Of a stretch of DNA of 64,000 nt, positions 44,565-57,500 are shown piece by piece. This DNA comes from Centrapalus pauciflorus. Lineage: Eukaryota > Streptophyta > Magnoliopsida > Asterales > Asteraceae. Below the pieces are notes generated by a model, which did no database searches, was not told where the DNA came from, and was given only the letters and a program-made list of their open reading frames with translations. Numbering within the stretch: position 1 is the first letter of the stretch; each line of letters starts with the position of its first letter. Made by a program: the position numbers and the translations under genes. The stretch lies in NCBI GenBank assembly GCA_020465985.1, contig JAANYP010005965.1, positions 31,045-95,044 of the forward strand, read 5' to 3'.

Positions 44565-47225
44565 TCGAGAAATCTTCAATGAATCGCCGATAGTAACTGG
44601 CCAATCCAAGGAAACTTCGGATTTCTGAGGCATTTGGAGGTGTTTGCCACTTCTGAACAGCCTCGACTTTGGAAGGATCAAGCGAAATACCTTCGCCAGA
44701 TACAACAAGGCCAAGGAATTGGATCTATACAAATGACAAAGTAGAATTTTAAGTTTTTATTGATACAAGGAACGCTTAGGAAATAGCTCGAGTCAATATA
44801 AGGTTATACCTGTCTGAGCCAGAATTCACAATTTAAAAATTTTGCATATAGCCTTTCTTTTCTCAATAACTCTATCAGTTGACGCAAATGAAGAACATGA
44901 TCAGCCTCCGTTTTGGAGTATATCATGATATTATGAACACGATAACTGACTTATCCAGCATAGGTCTGCACACGCGATTCATGAGATCCATGAAGGCCGC
45001 TGGTGCATTCATTAGACCGAAAGGCATTACGAGAAATTCGAAATGACCATATCTCGTTCGGAAAGCTGTTTTCGGGATATCCTCTTCTTTGACTTTTAGT
45101 TGATGATACCCAGAACGAAGAACAATTTTGGAGAAGTAACTTGCTCCTTGTAGCTGATCAAATAAATCATCGATCCTGGGCAGAGGATACTTATTCTTGA
45201 TAGTGACTTGGTTCAACTTACGATAGTCGATGCACATACGGAGAGTTCCGTCTTTCTTTTTAACGAACAAGACAGGTGCACCCCACGGAGTTGAACTAGG
45301 TCGGATAAATCCTTTTTCTAACAAATCTTGCACTTGTTTTGACATTTCCTGCATTTCTGCAGGCGCAAGTCTGTAAGGAGCTTTAGCGATTGGAGCCGCA
45401 CCAGGAACTAAGTTGATTCCGAACTCAACTTGTCGTTCTGGTGGCACTCCAGAGATATCATCTGGGAACTCACAGGCGATCGGAATATCAGAAATGGAAT
45501 TCTTTTTGACTTCGTAGACGGATTCAGATAAGACGCAACACAAATATGATTCGTGACCCTTAGACAAGTATTTACGCGCTTTTTCAACCGATACGAAACA
45601 ATGTGCACCTTTTCGCTTGTCACCTTTGATTTCCAACACTCGGCCGTCTGGAGACTTGATTCTAATGATCAGGCGGTTGCAGACGATAGTAGCCTCGTTA
45701 TTCATTAACCAGGCCATGCCGACAATGACATCAAACTCTTTCAACGGAATCGGATTAAGATCGAGGTTATATACGAAGCTATTGACAAGTAAAGTGTAAT
45801 TACGGTACACGGAATCAGCCATAACATAATTGTTACTGCCCGTATCTATATCAAGTATAACTGGAAGCTTTGAAGGAGATTTAGACAGTCTTTGAGCAAA
45901 AACAGTCGATATGTATGAACGAGTTGCACCGGAGTCAAATAGTACGCGAGCAGGTATTGAATTTAATAAGAACATGCCGGTAACCACATCTGGGGTTTCC
46001 TTTGCTTCCTCCGCTATAATTTGAAATGCACGGGTCCTTACAGTTGGAGTTGCGGCTGAGCTTTTCATCGTAGAACCTCCGGCTGACGATTGTGATTGGT
46101 TTCGGCGTCCACTCTGACACTGATACATAAAGTGTCAACGCTTCCCACATTTTGCACATCCAAGACCCCGCTGAGGACACTCCTTGCTACTGTGACCGAT
46201 TTTGCTACATACATAGCAAGTAACGTCATCAGGATTACACATACCCATGTGTGATTTCCTGCATCTTTTGCAGAATCGCGGTTCATTCGTGAGAGAATAT
46301 GCTTGAGCTTTTTGAGGCGAGATATACTTTTAAGAATGCTGGGATTGTTGGGACTGGGATTTGCTGGGTTTAAAGAACTTGCCGAATCTTTGCTTCTTTT
46401 GGGGAGAAGGACATGTCGGGTTTGTCTGTGGAGCATAGAGTTGATCACCATACTCTCAATATCCCCTCTCTATCTACCTTGCAGCTTCAACAATCTCCAG
46501 ATAAGATTTATACTTCATGGCGCTCATCGGGTGTCTGTACCTCGGGTTAAGACCTCCATGAAATATGTTCATCTTCTTTCCTCGGTGGCTACTTGATACG
46601 AGGAATAGCCACAGAGCCGCGAGAATTCGTGCTCATACCCATCAACAGTCTTGGTTCCTTGAGTTAGTTGCATCAGTTGGACCTCCATTGTTTTTGCTGG
46701 TCAACATGACAATATTTTGCGTTAAACATATCAAGAAATTGGTCCCGCTCTAACGTCTAAATGACCTCTTCTCCATAAATACTTCTCTGTGTCTTCCACG
46801 AAGCACGGGCAGTTCCGACGAACACAGCAGAAGCGAAACTTACTTTCTTTGAATCTAGGCAATCAAAGATTCTGAAGATTTCTATAGTGTGACTGATCCA
46901 ATCCAAAGCCTGGATTGGATTTATTGTACCCTCAAAGTTCAGGGCACCGCTTGCTTTAAAATCTTTAAACTTACACCGGTTTCGGCTGTTCGATTTGGGT
47001 ATCAGGATTAGAGTTATTAGAATCAGACTCATCATTTTGGGCTTGTTTCTCTTTTCGCTTATTCTTCTTATCAACACGTCTCTTAGCTTCGGCCTCATCT
47101 CTGGCCCGAAATTGTTCTTGCATATTCTTATTTTGTTGCTCAGATTGTTGGGCTAACAGTTGTTGTACCATTTCAAACATTTGCTGGGGATTCATGTTGT
47201 TGGGAATATCATCTGATCCTGACAT
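44565..47225 (-). pseudogene. G gag-pol, truncated and frameshifted
   Basis: ATG at 47225 opens gag (MSGSDDIPNNMNPQQMFEMV), which decays through several frames. The zinc-knuckle region (about 46130-46215) reads CYVCSKIGHSSKEC and CAKCGK, then TGA, in a CGA-decay pattern. Protease ARVLFDSGATRSYIS lies near 45950, and RT begins KAPYRLAPAEMQEM with KNKYPLPRIDDLFDQL. The catalytic FIDD motif is hit by a small deletion at about 44924-44940 that shifts the frame. Beyond it RT text continues (YSKTEADHVLHLRQL, CEFWLRQ), then an 85-bp intron-like gap, then QFLGLVVSGEGISLDPSKVE and FLGLASYYRRFIEDF, and stops abruptly at 44565. RNase H and integrase are missing. Not functional. Confidence 0.85.
44725..44809 (-). 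other. Intron-like 85-bp GT-AG segment inside G RT
   Basis: On the minus strand CAG|GTATAA ... TTTGTATAG|ATCC. It is AT-rich. Its removal joins CEFWLRQ to IQFLGLVV in phase 0, exactly the conserved Gypsy RT order. Either a true intron or an insertion that mimics one. Confidence 0.55.
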
Positions 47226-47409
47226 CTTTACTGAAAATTAAAATCATGTAACTATCAGTTTATAGACTTAGAGCTATGTACCCTTATTCTCATCCTAACA
47301 ATCTGTACACCCTATCTCAGTTCAAGCCACCTAAATGATTGACACATATGTATTGCTTCATTTGAGACCAAGTATTACCCACATAATACTTGATTCACTC
47401 AAACTATGG

Positions 47410-47421
47410 GCTCTGATACCA
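47410..47421 (-). other. G primer-binding site
   Basis: Minus-strand TGGTATCAGAGC, exact initiator-Met PBS, three bases from the LTR A' end at 47425. Confidence 0.85.
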
Positions 47422-48679
47422 TCCTGTGAAGACCTCCCCTTACGGGGCAGTCCTCAGTGTCTAGGTCCCACAATTTGCAATACGATATCAATCATAACTA
47501 AGATAGAGTAATTAAGTTGCGGAATTTCAAATTACAGTACAACTATTAGGATAAGTTTAATACAATTTTAGTACGGATTACAGTTATCAAATTAAACTTA
47601 TAAAGGGTACAAGACTAATCTAATACATATCACCATACGATCAAAGCAACTCTACCCCAAACCACCACAAGTTTCATCTGCAAAGCTGTAACAAAAGGTC
47701 GTTTGAGTAGTGGTCTATGAAAACTTCAGCTTGCTTTTGGGAGACCTAAGAACTAGATCCGGCAGGTGCTTTCCCTTTATCTTTTCCTGTAAAAAGGTTT
47801 AACAACAACTATAAGCAATGCTTAGTGAGAATATAGATTTTTTTAGATTACATGCATTTCAACAAGCAGATCATGGGTATATAGCGTGATATATCTTGAC
47901 TGCCGCTACAGCCACGCATGATTGAGACATGGTAATCAGAATTGGATTATGTCCAGACCACACTCACGCTTTTAGTGGAAGCTATCCACTTAATACTGGG
48001 CTAGCTACCAGTAAACATCGTGGGGGGAGCATCGGAGTAATCAATACCAAGTTCAAAAGAACCGGTGACATAGCTAGGTCTAGAACAATAGACCGACAAG
48101 GCTAATCATGCTAAGCTGAATCAATACATCAAGGATACGAGCAATGATGGAAGCATAAATAATCAAGGTCATGATAGCAATATCAACTTATAACAATATC
48201 TGAATTGAACTCTAAGTTCAATGTATGCAAAATGGTAAGTCAAATAGACATCATGTTCCACAGGGCGTCACCGAACCATGGTGAGCACAGATCACAATCC
48301 AGCTGAGCATAAATGAATGCCAAGATAAACTATCATCAACAATATGTCTCAACCGGAGTCTAGCATGTAAAACTAAATATCTATAACTCACAAGTTCTGG
48401 TTTACGCTGAACTGTTGTTTTATCAAGAAGATTTCTCCACCCGAGTTATCTCAGGATTTAATCTTTAATATTTGTCTTTCTAGACTTGGCTTATCTTTAC
48501 AATCTCTGACCCACTTTTTAGTACTTTAACTTTATTACTTTGTTCAGAAATTATCTGAACCTGTCCAGAATTTGGTCATTGCAAGAACATTAGCTTTTAA
48601 ACTTTAATTGATCTGCATCTGATAACTCATTAACTCATATTAAGTCATTTTACACTTTCTTTGTTTATTTGAAGTCTCA

Positions 48680-48781
<102 letters not shown>

Positions 48782-49087
48782 TAGGGTTGGGATTATTGCA
48801 GAACCTTAATTTAGTGCAGAACTATAGAACCAATCTAAACCATTGGATTATTATATAACACTACGGATAAGATGGTAATTATGCAATTAACATTGAATTA
48901 ATAGTAGCCCACCAAGTTTGACTGATCACTTTGACCATTTTTGACTCTTTTAATATCGAAGGTACATGTAGTGTTGCATATATGATATATAGTATCACTT
49001 CTACGTTGAATGTGTGATATAAACTGTAATTCAACATTGAATGATCTCTATATAATATATTGAATGGACGTCTAGGTTAAAAAAAAA

Positions 49088-49590
49088 TTTACGAAAAATA
49101 AACACGTAAAATTTTTTCGAAAAAAATATATCATTACTGTTCTCATTAAATCAACCAACTTTTGACTACTAATTTTGACCATTATTTTGGTTCTATTAAT
49201 TTTGAATGTACATACACTGTTGCATTGACGTTGAATATACGACATCAAGTGTTCATTCGACATTGAATGATATCGGTCATGCTACATTGCATCATCGTCT
49301 GGGTAATTTTTTTTACGAAAAATAAACACGTAAAATTTTTTCGAAAAAAATATATCATTACTTTTCTTATTAAATCAACCAACTTTTGACTTCTAATTTT
49401 GACCATTATTTTGGTTCTGTTAATTTTAAATGTACATGCAGTGTTGCATCGACGTTGAATATACGATATCAAGTGTTCATTCGACATTGAATGATATCGG
49501 CCATGCTACATTGCATCGTGGCCTGGGTAATTTTTTTTACAAAAAATAAACACGTAAAATTTTTTTGAAAAAAATATATCATGACCGGTC
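49088..49590. repeat. Three direct units of about 224 bp in the foldback left arm
   Basis: The sequence TACGAAAAATAAACACGTAA or a close variant starts near 49090, 49314 and 49538, followed each time by TTTTTTCGAAAAAAATATATCAT or a variant. Two inverted copies lie in the right arm near 50160 and 50388. Confidence 0.8.
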
Positions 49591-50677
49591 TCGTTTTAAA
49601 GAGTATAAAATTCTCATTTTTATGGTATAATTTTTTTGATTTAACAATTAATCATATTAATGTTATTTTAATTTAAAGAAAAAGGATATTTATTTTACTA
49701 ATGTCAATCTTTTTGCTATTTCCAATGTATTCCCTTTTTACCCCTGAAAGAATTAAAAAATCACTAATGCCAATCTTTTTTCACTAATTCCAAACTTTAT
49801 TGTTTTAATCAAGACCATTAGATTAATAATCTATGGACGATATTGATTCTACGGTTCTACACTAAATAAATTTAGTATAGAACCGTAGAACCAATATCGT
49901 CCATAGATTAGATTAATCTAATGGTCTTGATTAAAACCATAAAGTTTGGAAATAGTAAAAAAAAGATTGGTATTATTGATTTTTTTAATTTTTTCAAGGG
50001 TAAAAAAAGAATAGATTGAAAATAGCAAAAAGATTGACATTAGTAAAATAAATATCATTTTTCTTTAAATTAAAATAACATTAATATGATTAATTGTTAA
50101 ATCAAAAAATTTATATCATAAAAACGAGAATTTTATACTCTTTAAAACGGGACCAGTCATGATATATTTTTTTCTAAAAAATTTTACGTGTTTATTTTAC
50201 GTAAAATATTTTTTTACCCAGACCACGATGCAATATAGCATGACAAGATCATTCAATGTCGAATGAACATTTGATATCGTACATTCAACGTCGATGCAAC
50301 ACTGCATATACATTCAATATTAACAGAGCCAAAAAAATAGTAAAAAATAGTAGAAGAAGTTGGTGTATTTAACGAGAACGGTCATGATATATTTTTTTCG
50401 AAAAAAATTTATGTCTTTATTTTTCGTAAAAAATTTTTTTACCCAGACGACCATTCAATATATTATATAAAGATCATTCAATGTCGAATTAGAGATTATA
50501 TCACACATTCAACGTCGAATTGATATTATATCACACATATGCAACACTGCATGTCCATTCGATATTAAAAGAGGTAAAAAAGGTCAAAGTAGGCAGTCAA
50601 ACTTGGTGGCTACTATTATTTCAATGTTAATTGCAAAAATGGATTCATGAAGGTTTAATTACTGAATCGCTTCCCAA

Positions 50678-50828
<151 letters not shown>

Positions 50829-51174
50829 AAGAACATCTCATAAACTTTGTACTTTAATCAACACAAGTATATTACACCCTTACTTAAAAATGATAAGACT
50901 TTTATTTTTGTTATTTTAAAACCATCCGAAATGGGCCATCCGAATTGGGTCATCCGAGTTCGGATCAGTACTCATTCGAAATTTGGTATCCGAGATTGGC
51001 ATTCGAGTTGGGCTCCATCCGAATTCGGATCCAACACTTAGACTTTTTCCAAGTTTGTTCTTGATGTTGCAGTTTCGACACATACGAGTTTTTACATAAA
51101 AATTTGCCAATCTTATATTTATTAACATGCAATTCAAAATAAGGTTATATTATCATTATTAGGGTGTTTCTACA

Positions 51175-51841
51175 TGTTGGGAAATAGTTTAAGTATGTTC
51201 AAGCTGTTAGTAAGACTTCTCAGACTGTTAGTAGATTTTAAATGTAAATACAAAGTTCATGCTGCTAGTAGAAGAAACTCGAGCTGCCAGTGTAAAAATT
51301 CAAGCTGCCAGAGCAAATCTACTCAAGCTGCTCAGTTCATGCTGTCAAGTAATTCAAGCTGCTCAACAGTTTCATAAACAGAAAGTGCTGATTTTCAGGA
51401 AAAGATATCTACATGAAGATTCCAGCATATCTACTATCAGAGAAGTCATTATTCGTCAAGGAAACATATCAAGAAGCAATATAAATACATTGAAATAGGT
51501 CTTTCTATTGTATAGGAGTTTTCTGCATATTTTGAGTCTGTAATTGCTTTATTGATAGAGTTTTCATAAGCCTCTAAGGTTGTAAAACCCTAAGAACAGT
51601 CTGTGTTCTTCGTCTAATCAAACAGATTAGAGGTGATTGTAATCATTGAATTCAGCAATACAAACAGTCTTGATTACTTCTTGTGTTTTATTCATTATTG
51701 ATTCTGAAAGTTTTTGTTAAAATAATTAAGTGTTATTCCGCAAACTTCTTAATTAAACTTTGATTCAAAGCAAGATTATTGATTTATACTCTGATAAATT
51801 CAAATCAGTTAGTCTTGGTAATTCAGTTTTAGATCCTGACA
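51175..51841 (+). repeat. E3 5' LTR (667 bp)
   Basis: Starts TGTTGGGAAATAG, ends CCTGACA. The first 200 bases repeat TCAAGCTG, CATGCTG and GAGCTGCCAG words. Matched by 61267-61933. Confidence 0.96.
51480..51487 (+). promoter_or_regulatory. E3 LTR TATA box (TATAAATA)
   Basis: Mid-LTR TATA box, repeated at 61572-61579 in the 3' LTR. The likely transcription start lies about 30 bases downstream. Confidence 0.55.
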
Positions 51842-51843
51842 AG

Positions 51844-51855
51844 TGGTATCAGAGC
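51844..51855 (+). other. E3 primer-binding site
   Basis: TGGTATCAGAGC, exact complement of the initiator tRNA-Met 3' end, two bases after the LTR. Confidence 0.92.
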
Positions 51856-51957
51856 CAGGTTTGTCAAACCAGGTTGTTCAAACCAGGTTTTTCAAACCAA
51901 GTTTTCTCTTTGTTTTTCAAAGTCAAAAACTTTCTTTTAAATTTTAATTGTTTTGCA

Positions 51958-54596
51958 CTGGAATTTGAAAATAGTAGCAGTGGATCTGGGCAAGGACTCA
52001 AAGTGCCTATGCTCAAGCCCACTGAGTTTGAGATGTGGAAACTCAGGATTCAACAGCATATTCAATTCATTGATTATGCCATATGGGAAGCTGTTGAATT
52101 TCCTCCTGTAGTTGATCCAACACTTGATGAAGAGGGAAAACCAGTCAAAACTCCTCCAAAAACTGAACTTGGAAGGAAGGCTAGAATGAATGAAGTGAAA
52201 GCACTTACACTTTTACAAATAGCCATTCCAAATGCTTATCAACATCAGTTCAAAAAATTTTATACTGCTCATGATCTTTGGAATGCCTTAGAGAAAAGAT
52301 TTGCTGGTAATGCCAGTACCAAGAGAAACCAAAAGGATCTCTTGAAGCAGCAGTATGAAAACTTTTCTGGTAGCAAGAATGAAAACCTTACTCAAATTTT
52401 TGACAGGTTCAACAAACTGATAAGTGAACTGGAAAGTGCAAAAGTCAATCTGGATCAAGATGAAGTCAACAGAAAGTTTCTCAGATCTCTTGGAGAAGAA
52501 TGGACAGTCTATGCTGCACAATGAAGAACAAAAGACACTCTTGATGAGATAGAATTGGATGATCTGTTTAACAGTTTAAGAGTGTTTGAGACTGAGATTG
52601 ATGCTAAAAAGAAATCCTTTTCTTATAATCAAAATACTGCTCTTCTGTCTTCTGAAAAATCTAATAACTGTGATTCTTTTTCAGGTGGTGATAGCAACTC
52701 TGCTGAAACACACTATGAGGCTTTTGTTGCCAATGATGGATTATTTGCTCTAAATGTTGAAGACTTGGAACAAATTCATCCAGATGATCTTGAAGAGATG
52801 GATTTAAAGTGGCAACATGCAATGCTGACCATGAGGGCCAAAAGATTTCTTAAAAGAACTGGAAGGACCAACTTTCAAGCCAAAACAGAAGGCAAACCAG
52901 CTTTTGATAAATCAAAAGTGGAATGCTATAAATAACATAAGCTTGGTCACTTTGCCAGAGAATGTAGATCTCAAGGTCAACAGCCATCAAGGACTTCACA
53001 GCCCATTCAAACATCATCATCAACAGCACTTGTCTCTCAAGAAGACAATGTGTTTGACTGGAGTGATCAGACAAAGGAAGAATTTCAAAATCAAGCTCTA
53101 ATGGCAGAAACATCAAATGTTTCCTCCACTGAACTACCATCTGAGGTAAACTCTAAACTCTGCTCTCAATCATGCAAAAATATGGTTAAAAAGTACAGAG
53201 ATCATAATGAGAGCATGTGCAAAACTCTAGCTAAGATGGAAGAAAGGAGATATGAATACATGCAGGCCATAGAAGATCTGGAAAAACAGATCAATGATTA
53301 TAAGGATAATGAGATTCAAATGGGTTATGATAGAACCTATCATGAGTGGGAGAAAAAGGAGCTAAATAAGAAAATAGAATCTCTGAATAAAAAGGTAGAA
53401 GAGACTGAACAAAAGGTGTTAGAGGCTAATAAGAAACTAGACTCTGTTAACATAGATCTAGGAAACTTTAAGTTAGCTAATCAAAAGCTGGAACACCTAA
53501 TGGAAGTCTAATTTAAAGATAGAGTAAAATCTCAGGTTAATCCCAAAGAAGGAATAGGATACAGAGCTACTCCACCTCCATACAACAACAAGTACATTCA
53601 CCCAATGAGTGAGGTTGCTGATAGACTTGTCAATGAACCACTAGATGAGTCTATGACTATTGTAGATCCTATCCCTGATAACAGTCTTGAATCAAAGGAA
53701 GATAAGATTCACAATAAAGACTGTGACACAATGAGTGCACCCATAGAGGTTCAAGCTCCCAGTAGGAAAGGAAAAGAGAAGATGAGTGTCTGCAATGCTA
53801 CTCCACAAGTTTCTGTACATTCTAACTGTAACACTGCATCTTCATCAAAAGGAAACAAAAGAGGTAAAATTGTTTCTGTCTGCACATGCCAAAAGCATGG
53901 TGTTCAAAAGTTTCCTAAACAACAGCAGGTAAGAGGAAATCAGAGAAACAAGAACCAGAAATTGACAGAAAAGTCTGGTTCTCCAATTCAAACAGTCAAA
54001 AGGTGTTTTCACTGTGGAAGGAAGAATCACTTAGCCAAGGATTGTTTTTATAAACCAGCTGTTGCAAAACAGACTGTGAAACACACAAAATCAAATCCTA
54101 TTCAGTCAAAGCACTCAAAGGTGAAACCTTCCACATCAGTTCCAAAGAAAACAGTTAATCACAGGTTTTCAAAAGTTAATAAAAAACAGTCCACACATCA
54201 AAAACAAGTTTTGGCAAAGCCTAAATCAAGTTTTAAACAAATATGGTGTGTCAAGGACAAATCTTCAGCTCAAACTGCTATTGCAAAAGATCAGACTGCT
54301 AAGACAAAATCTGATGCTGTTAGTGCAAAAACTGAAGCTGTTAGCACTACAAACACAGCTCAAGCTGCTGAGCATCAATCTGGAACTGCTAGTGAATCAT
54401 CTGAGACTGTTAGAAGAAAAGATGATCAAAATAGTTGGATACCTCATATTATCACCAAATACTCTCCAAAGACTCTCCAAAGACTCCATCAGTAGATCTC
54501 ACTAAATATAAGAAGTCAAAAACAGTATTTAGTTATGTCAATGTACAAGGCCAACCCAAAACCAATTTGGTTTGGGTTTACTCCACTACTGACTAA
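51958..54596 (+). pseudogene. gag: E3 gag, several stops
   Basis: The gag frame seems to begin at 51958, where CTG stands in place of a likely ATG (then EFENSSSGSG); the first ATG in frame is 52009. The UBN2-like domain (MLKPTEFEMWKLRIQQHI; LLKQQYENF) is followed by stop TGA at 52522-52524 (TGG type), HPDDLEEMDLKWQ, and a first CCHC knuckle (52924-52965) with TAA at 52933-52935 in place of its second Cys. After that come a coiled-coil (53160-53500), stop TAA at 53509, a second intact knuckle CFHCGRKNHLAKDC (54004-54045), a Lys/Thr/Ala-rich tail, and a frame displacement near 54480. In the displaced frame gag would end with TAA at 54594-54596. Not functional. Confidence 0.85.
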
Positions 54597-57500
54597 GCTG
54601 TTATTTGTGCAGGGCAACCACAGGTCTCCTCATAGAACAAGATGGAATTTGGACAGTGGATGCTCTAGGCACATGACAGGCAATTCTGAGTGCTTGTCAA
54701 ATTTCAAAGGATTTGATGGAGGTTTTGTAGCATTTGGAGGCAACTCAAAAGGAGGTAAGGTTACAGGTAAAGGTACTGTTAATGCAGGCAACATGACATT
54801 CCATGATGTTCTGTATGTTGAACAGCTTAAGTATAATTTATTAAGTGTCTCTCAAATCTGTGACAAACAAAACATTGTTTTGTTCACAGATTCTGAATGC
54901 ATTGTTCTTTCAAAGGATTTCAAAGTTCCTGAAAACCTTGTTTTACTAAGAACACCAAGAAAGGACAATGTCTACTGTCTGGACACAGATCTTTTGACTA
55001 AATCAAATACTTTAAGCTGTTTGATATCCAAAGCATCATCAAATGAGTCTGCTCTTTGGCATAGAAGGATGTGTCACATGAACTTCAAGTCCATGAATGC
55101 TTTAGTTAAAAAGAATCTGGTAAGAGGCTTACCACAAAAGGAGATCATTTGTGATGATCATTGTGTAGCATGCCTTAAAGGTAAGCAACACAAAACTTCT
55201 CATAAGGCCAAAGAAGTAAATTCAATCTCATCTGTTCTTCAGCTGCTTCATATGGATCTATTTGGTCCAACATCTGTTTTGAGTTTGAATAAAAGGGCTT
55301 ACTGTTTAGTTATTGTTGATGATTTCACCAGATTTACTTGGGTTTACTTTCTTAGGTCCAAAGATGAAACTGCTGAACTAGTTAAGTCTTTTATCCTTAA
55401 GATGGAAAACCAATCCAACTCCAAAGTTAAGGTGATAAGATCAGACAATGGAACTGAATTTAAAAATCACATTCTAAACAGTTTCTGTAAGTCCAAAGGC
55501 ATTGATAGACAATATAGTGCACCAAGAACACCACAGCAAAATGGTGTAGCTGAAAGAAAGAACAGAACATTAATTGAGGCTGCTAGAACAATGTTAGCTG
55601 ATTCAAATCTGCCAATGACTTTCTGGGCAGAAGCTGTTAATACAGCCTGTTATGTTCTGAATAGGGTTCAGGTTGTCCAATCACAAGGGAAAACTCCCTA
55701 TGAGTTATTCCATAACAGAAGTCCCCTAATAGCTTTCTTCAAGCCTTTTGGATGCCCATGTACTATCCTTCACACTAAGACTCAGTTAAGGAAGTTTGAA
55801 AGTAAAGCTGAAGAAGGATTCTTTGTAGGATACTCAACTCAAAGCAAAGCCTATAGAGTATATAACAGTGTGTCTAAAACCATTGAAGAAAGTGCCAATG
55901 TTGAATTTAATGAAAATACTGCTAATATCAAAGGCACTGGTCCTGATTGGTTGTTTGATTTAGATTCACTAACAAATTCTCTGAGCTTTGTTGAGTATAC
56001 TGCAGAAGCTGATGCATACAGGGTTGAAGCTGCTAACACAAATTCTAATGCTGCCAATACAACTTCTCAAGCTGTTGGCACAAAGTTTCAGACTGCTGCA
56101 GATTCACCAAGTTGGGATGATTACACCACTCTACCACTTCTGTCTTGTGATCCTCCAGGGGTCCTGAATGCTCCACTCAATGCAAATCCAAACACTGAAG
56201 TGCCATCCCCAAGTCCTGAAAGCACAGCTCCAACACAAAAGGAAACAGTCCCAGATTCAAGTCAAGCTGTTCCAGAAACTGAACCATTCACTGGTTCCGA
56301 TGGAGATGATACAAATCTTGGAACTTCTTTTCAAACAGAGAGAGAGCCCACACTAAGAGTTCACAAGTATCACCCTCTCAATCAAATACTGGGTGATCCA
56401 AGCACTCCTGTTCAAACAAGGAAAATGGTTCACAATGAGACTGCTGCTGCTGAACAAGCAGTTCCTGAATTCAGTCTAGCTGCTTTTGAACATGCCTGTT
56501 TCATGTCTCAACTGGAACCTAAAAAGGCATCAGAAGCATTAAAAGATTCATATTGGATTGAGGCAATGCAAGAAGAGCTTCTACAGTTCAAGATCCAGAA
56601 TGTATGGACTCTGGTGGATCTTCCTAAAGGTAAGAGAGCAATAGGTACAAGATGGGTGTTCAGAAACAAGAAAGATGAGAGAGGGATAGTCATCAAGAAC
56701 AAAGCAAGGCTAGTAGCACAAGGGTACACTCAAGAAGAAGGCATAGATTATGATGATGTATTTGCTCCAGTAGCAAGAATTGAAGCCATCAGACTATTTC
56801 TGGCCTATGCAAGCTTCAAAGGATTTAAAGTGTATCAAATGGATGCCAAGTCTGCTTTTCTGTATGGGACAATTGAAGAGGAGGTATATGTGTGTCAACC
56901 TCCTGGTTTTGAAGACTACAAGTATCCAGACAGGGTGTACAGGCTAGACAAGGCTCTCTATGGTCTCCATCATGCCCCCATAGCATGGTATGACACTCTG
57001 TCATCATATCTTCTACAGAATGGATTCAAGAGAGGCACTCTGGACAAAACACTCTTCACTAAGTCCATCAAAGCTGAGATTCTACTTGTCCAAATCTATG
57101 TTGATGACATCATCTTTGGCTCAACAAATGATTGTTTGTGCAAAGAATTTGAGACTCTAATGCACAAAAAGTTTCAAATGAGTTCAATGGGGGAACTCAC
57201 ATTCTTTCTAGGGCTGCAGGTTAAACAGAAGCCTACTGGTCTATTCATAAGTCAATCAAAGTATGTCAAAGACATACTGGAAAAGTTTGGCTATCAAGAC
57301 ACAAAGGTTGCAAGCACTCCAATGGATCCTCATAAACAGCTCCATACAGACAAAGATGGCATAGATGTGGACATTCATCTATACAGATCCCTTATAGGAT
57401 CTCTCATGTATCTAACATCTTCTAGACCTGATATAATGTTTGCTGTCTGTGTGTGTGCTAGGTTTCAATGCTCTCCAAAGGATTCTCACTTGGTTGCTGT

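Noticed and set aside
49072..49487. Two similar minus-strand ORFs in the foldback
   Set aside because: They are translations of the 224-bp direct repeat; open only because the repeat has few stops, and no similarity recognised.
51760..51960. ORF start inside the E3 5' LTR as the gag start
   Set aside because: The Met lies in the LTR and the frame crosses the PBS; gag homology begins near 51958.
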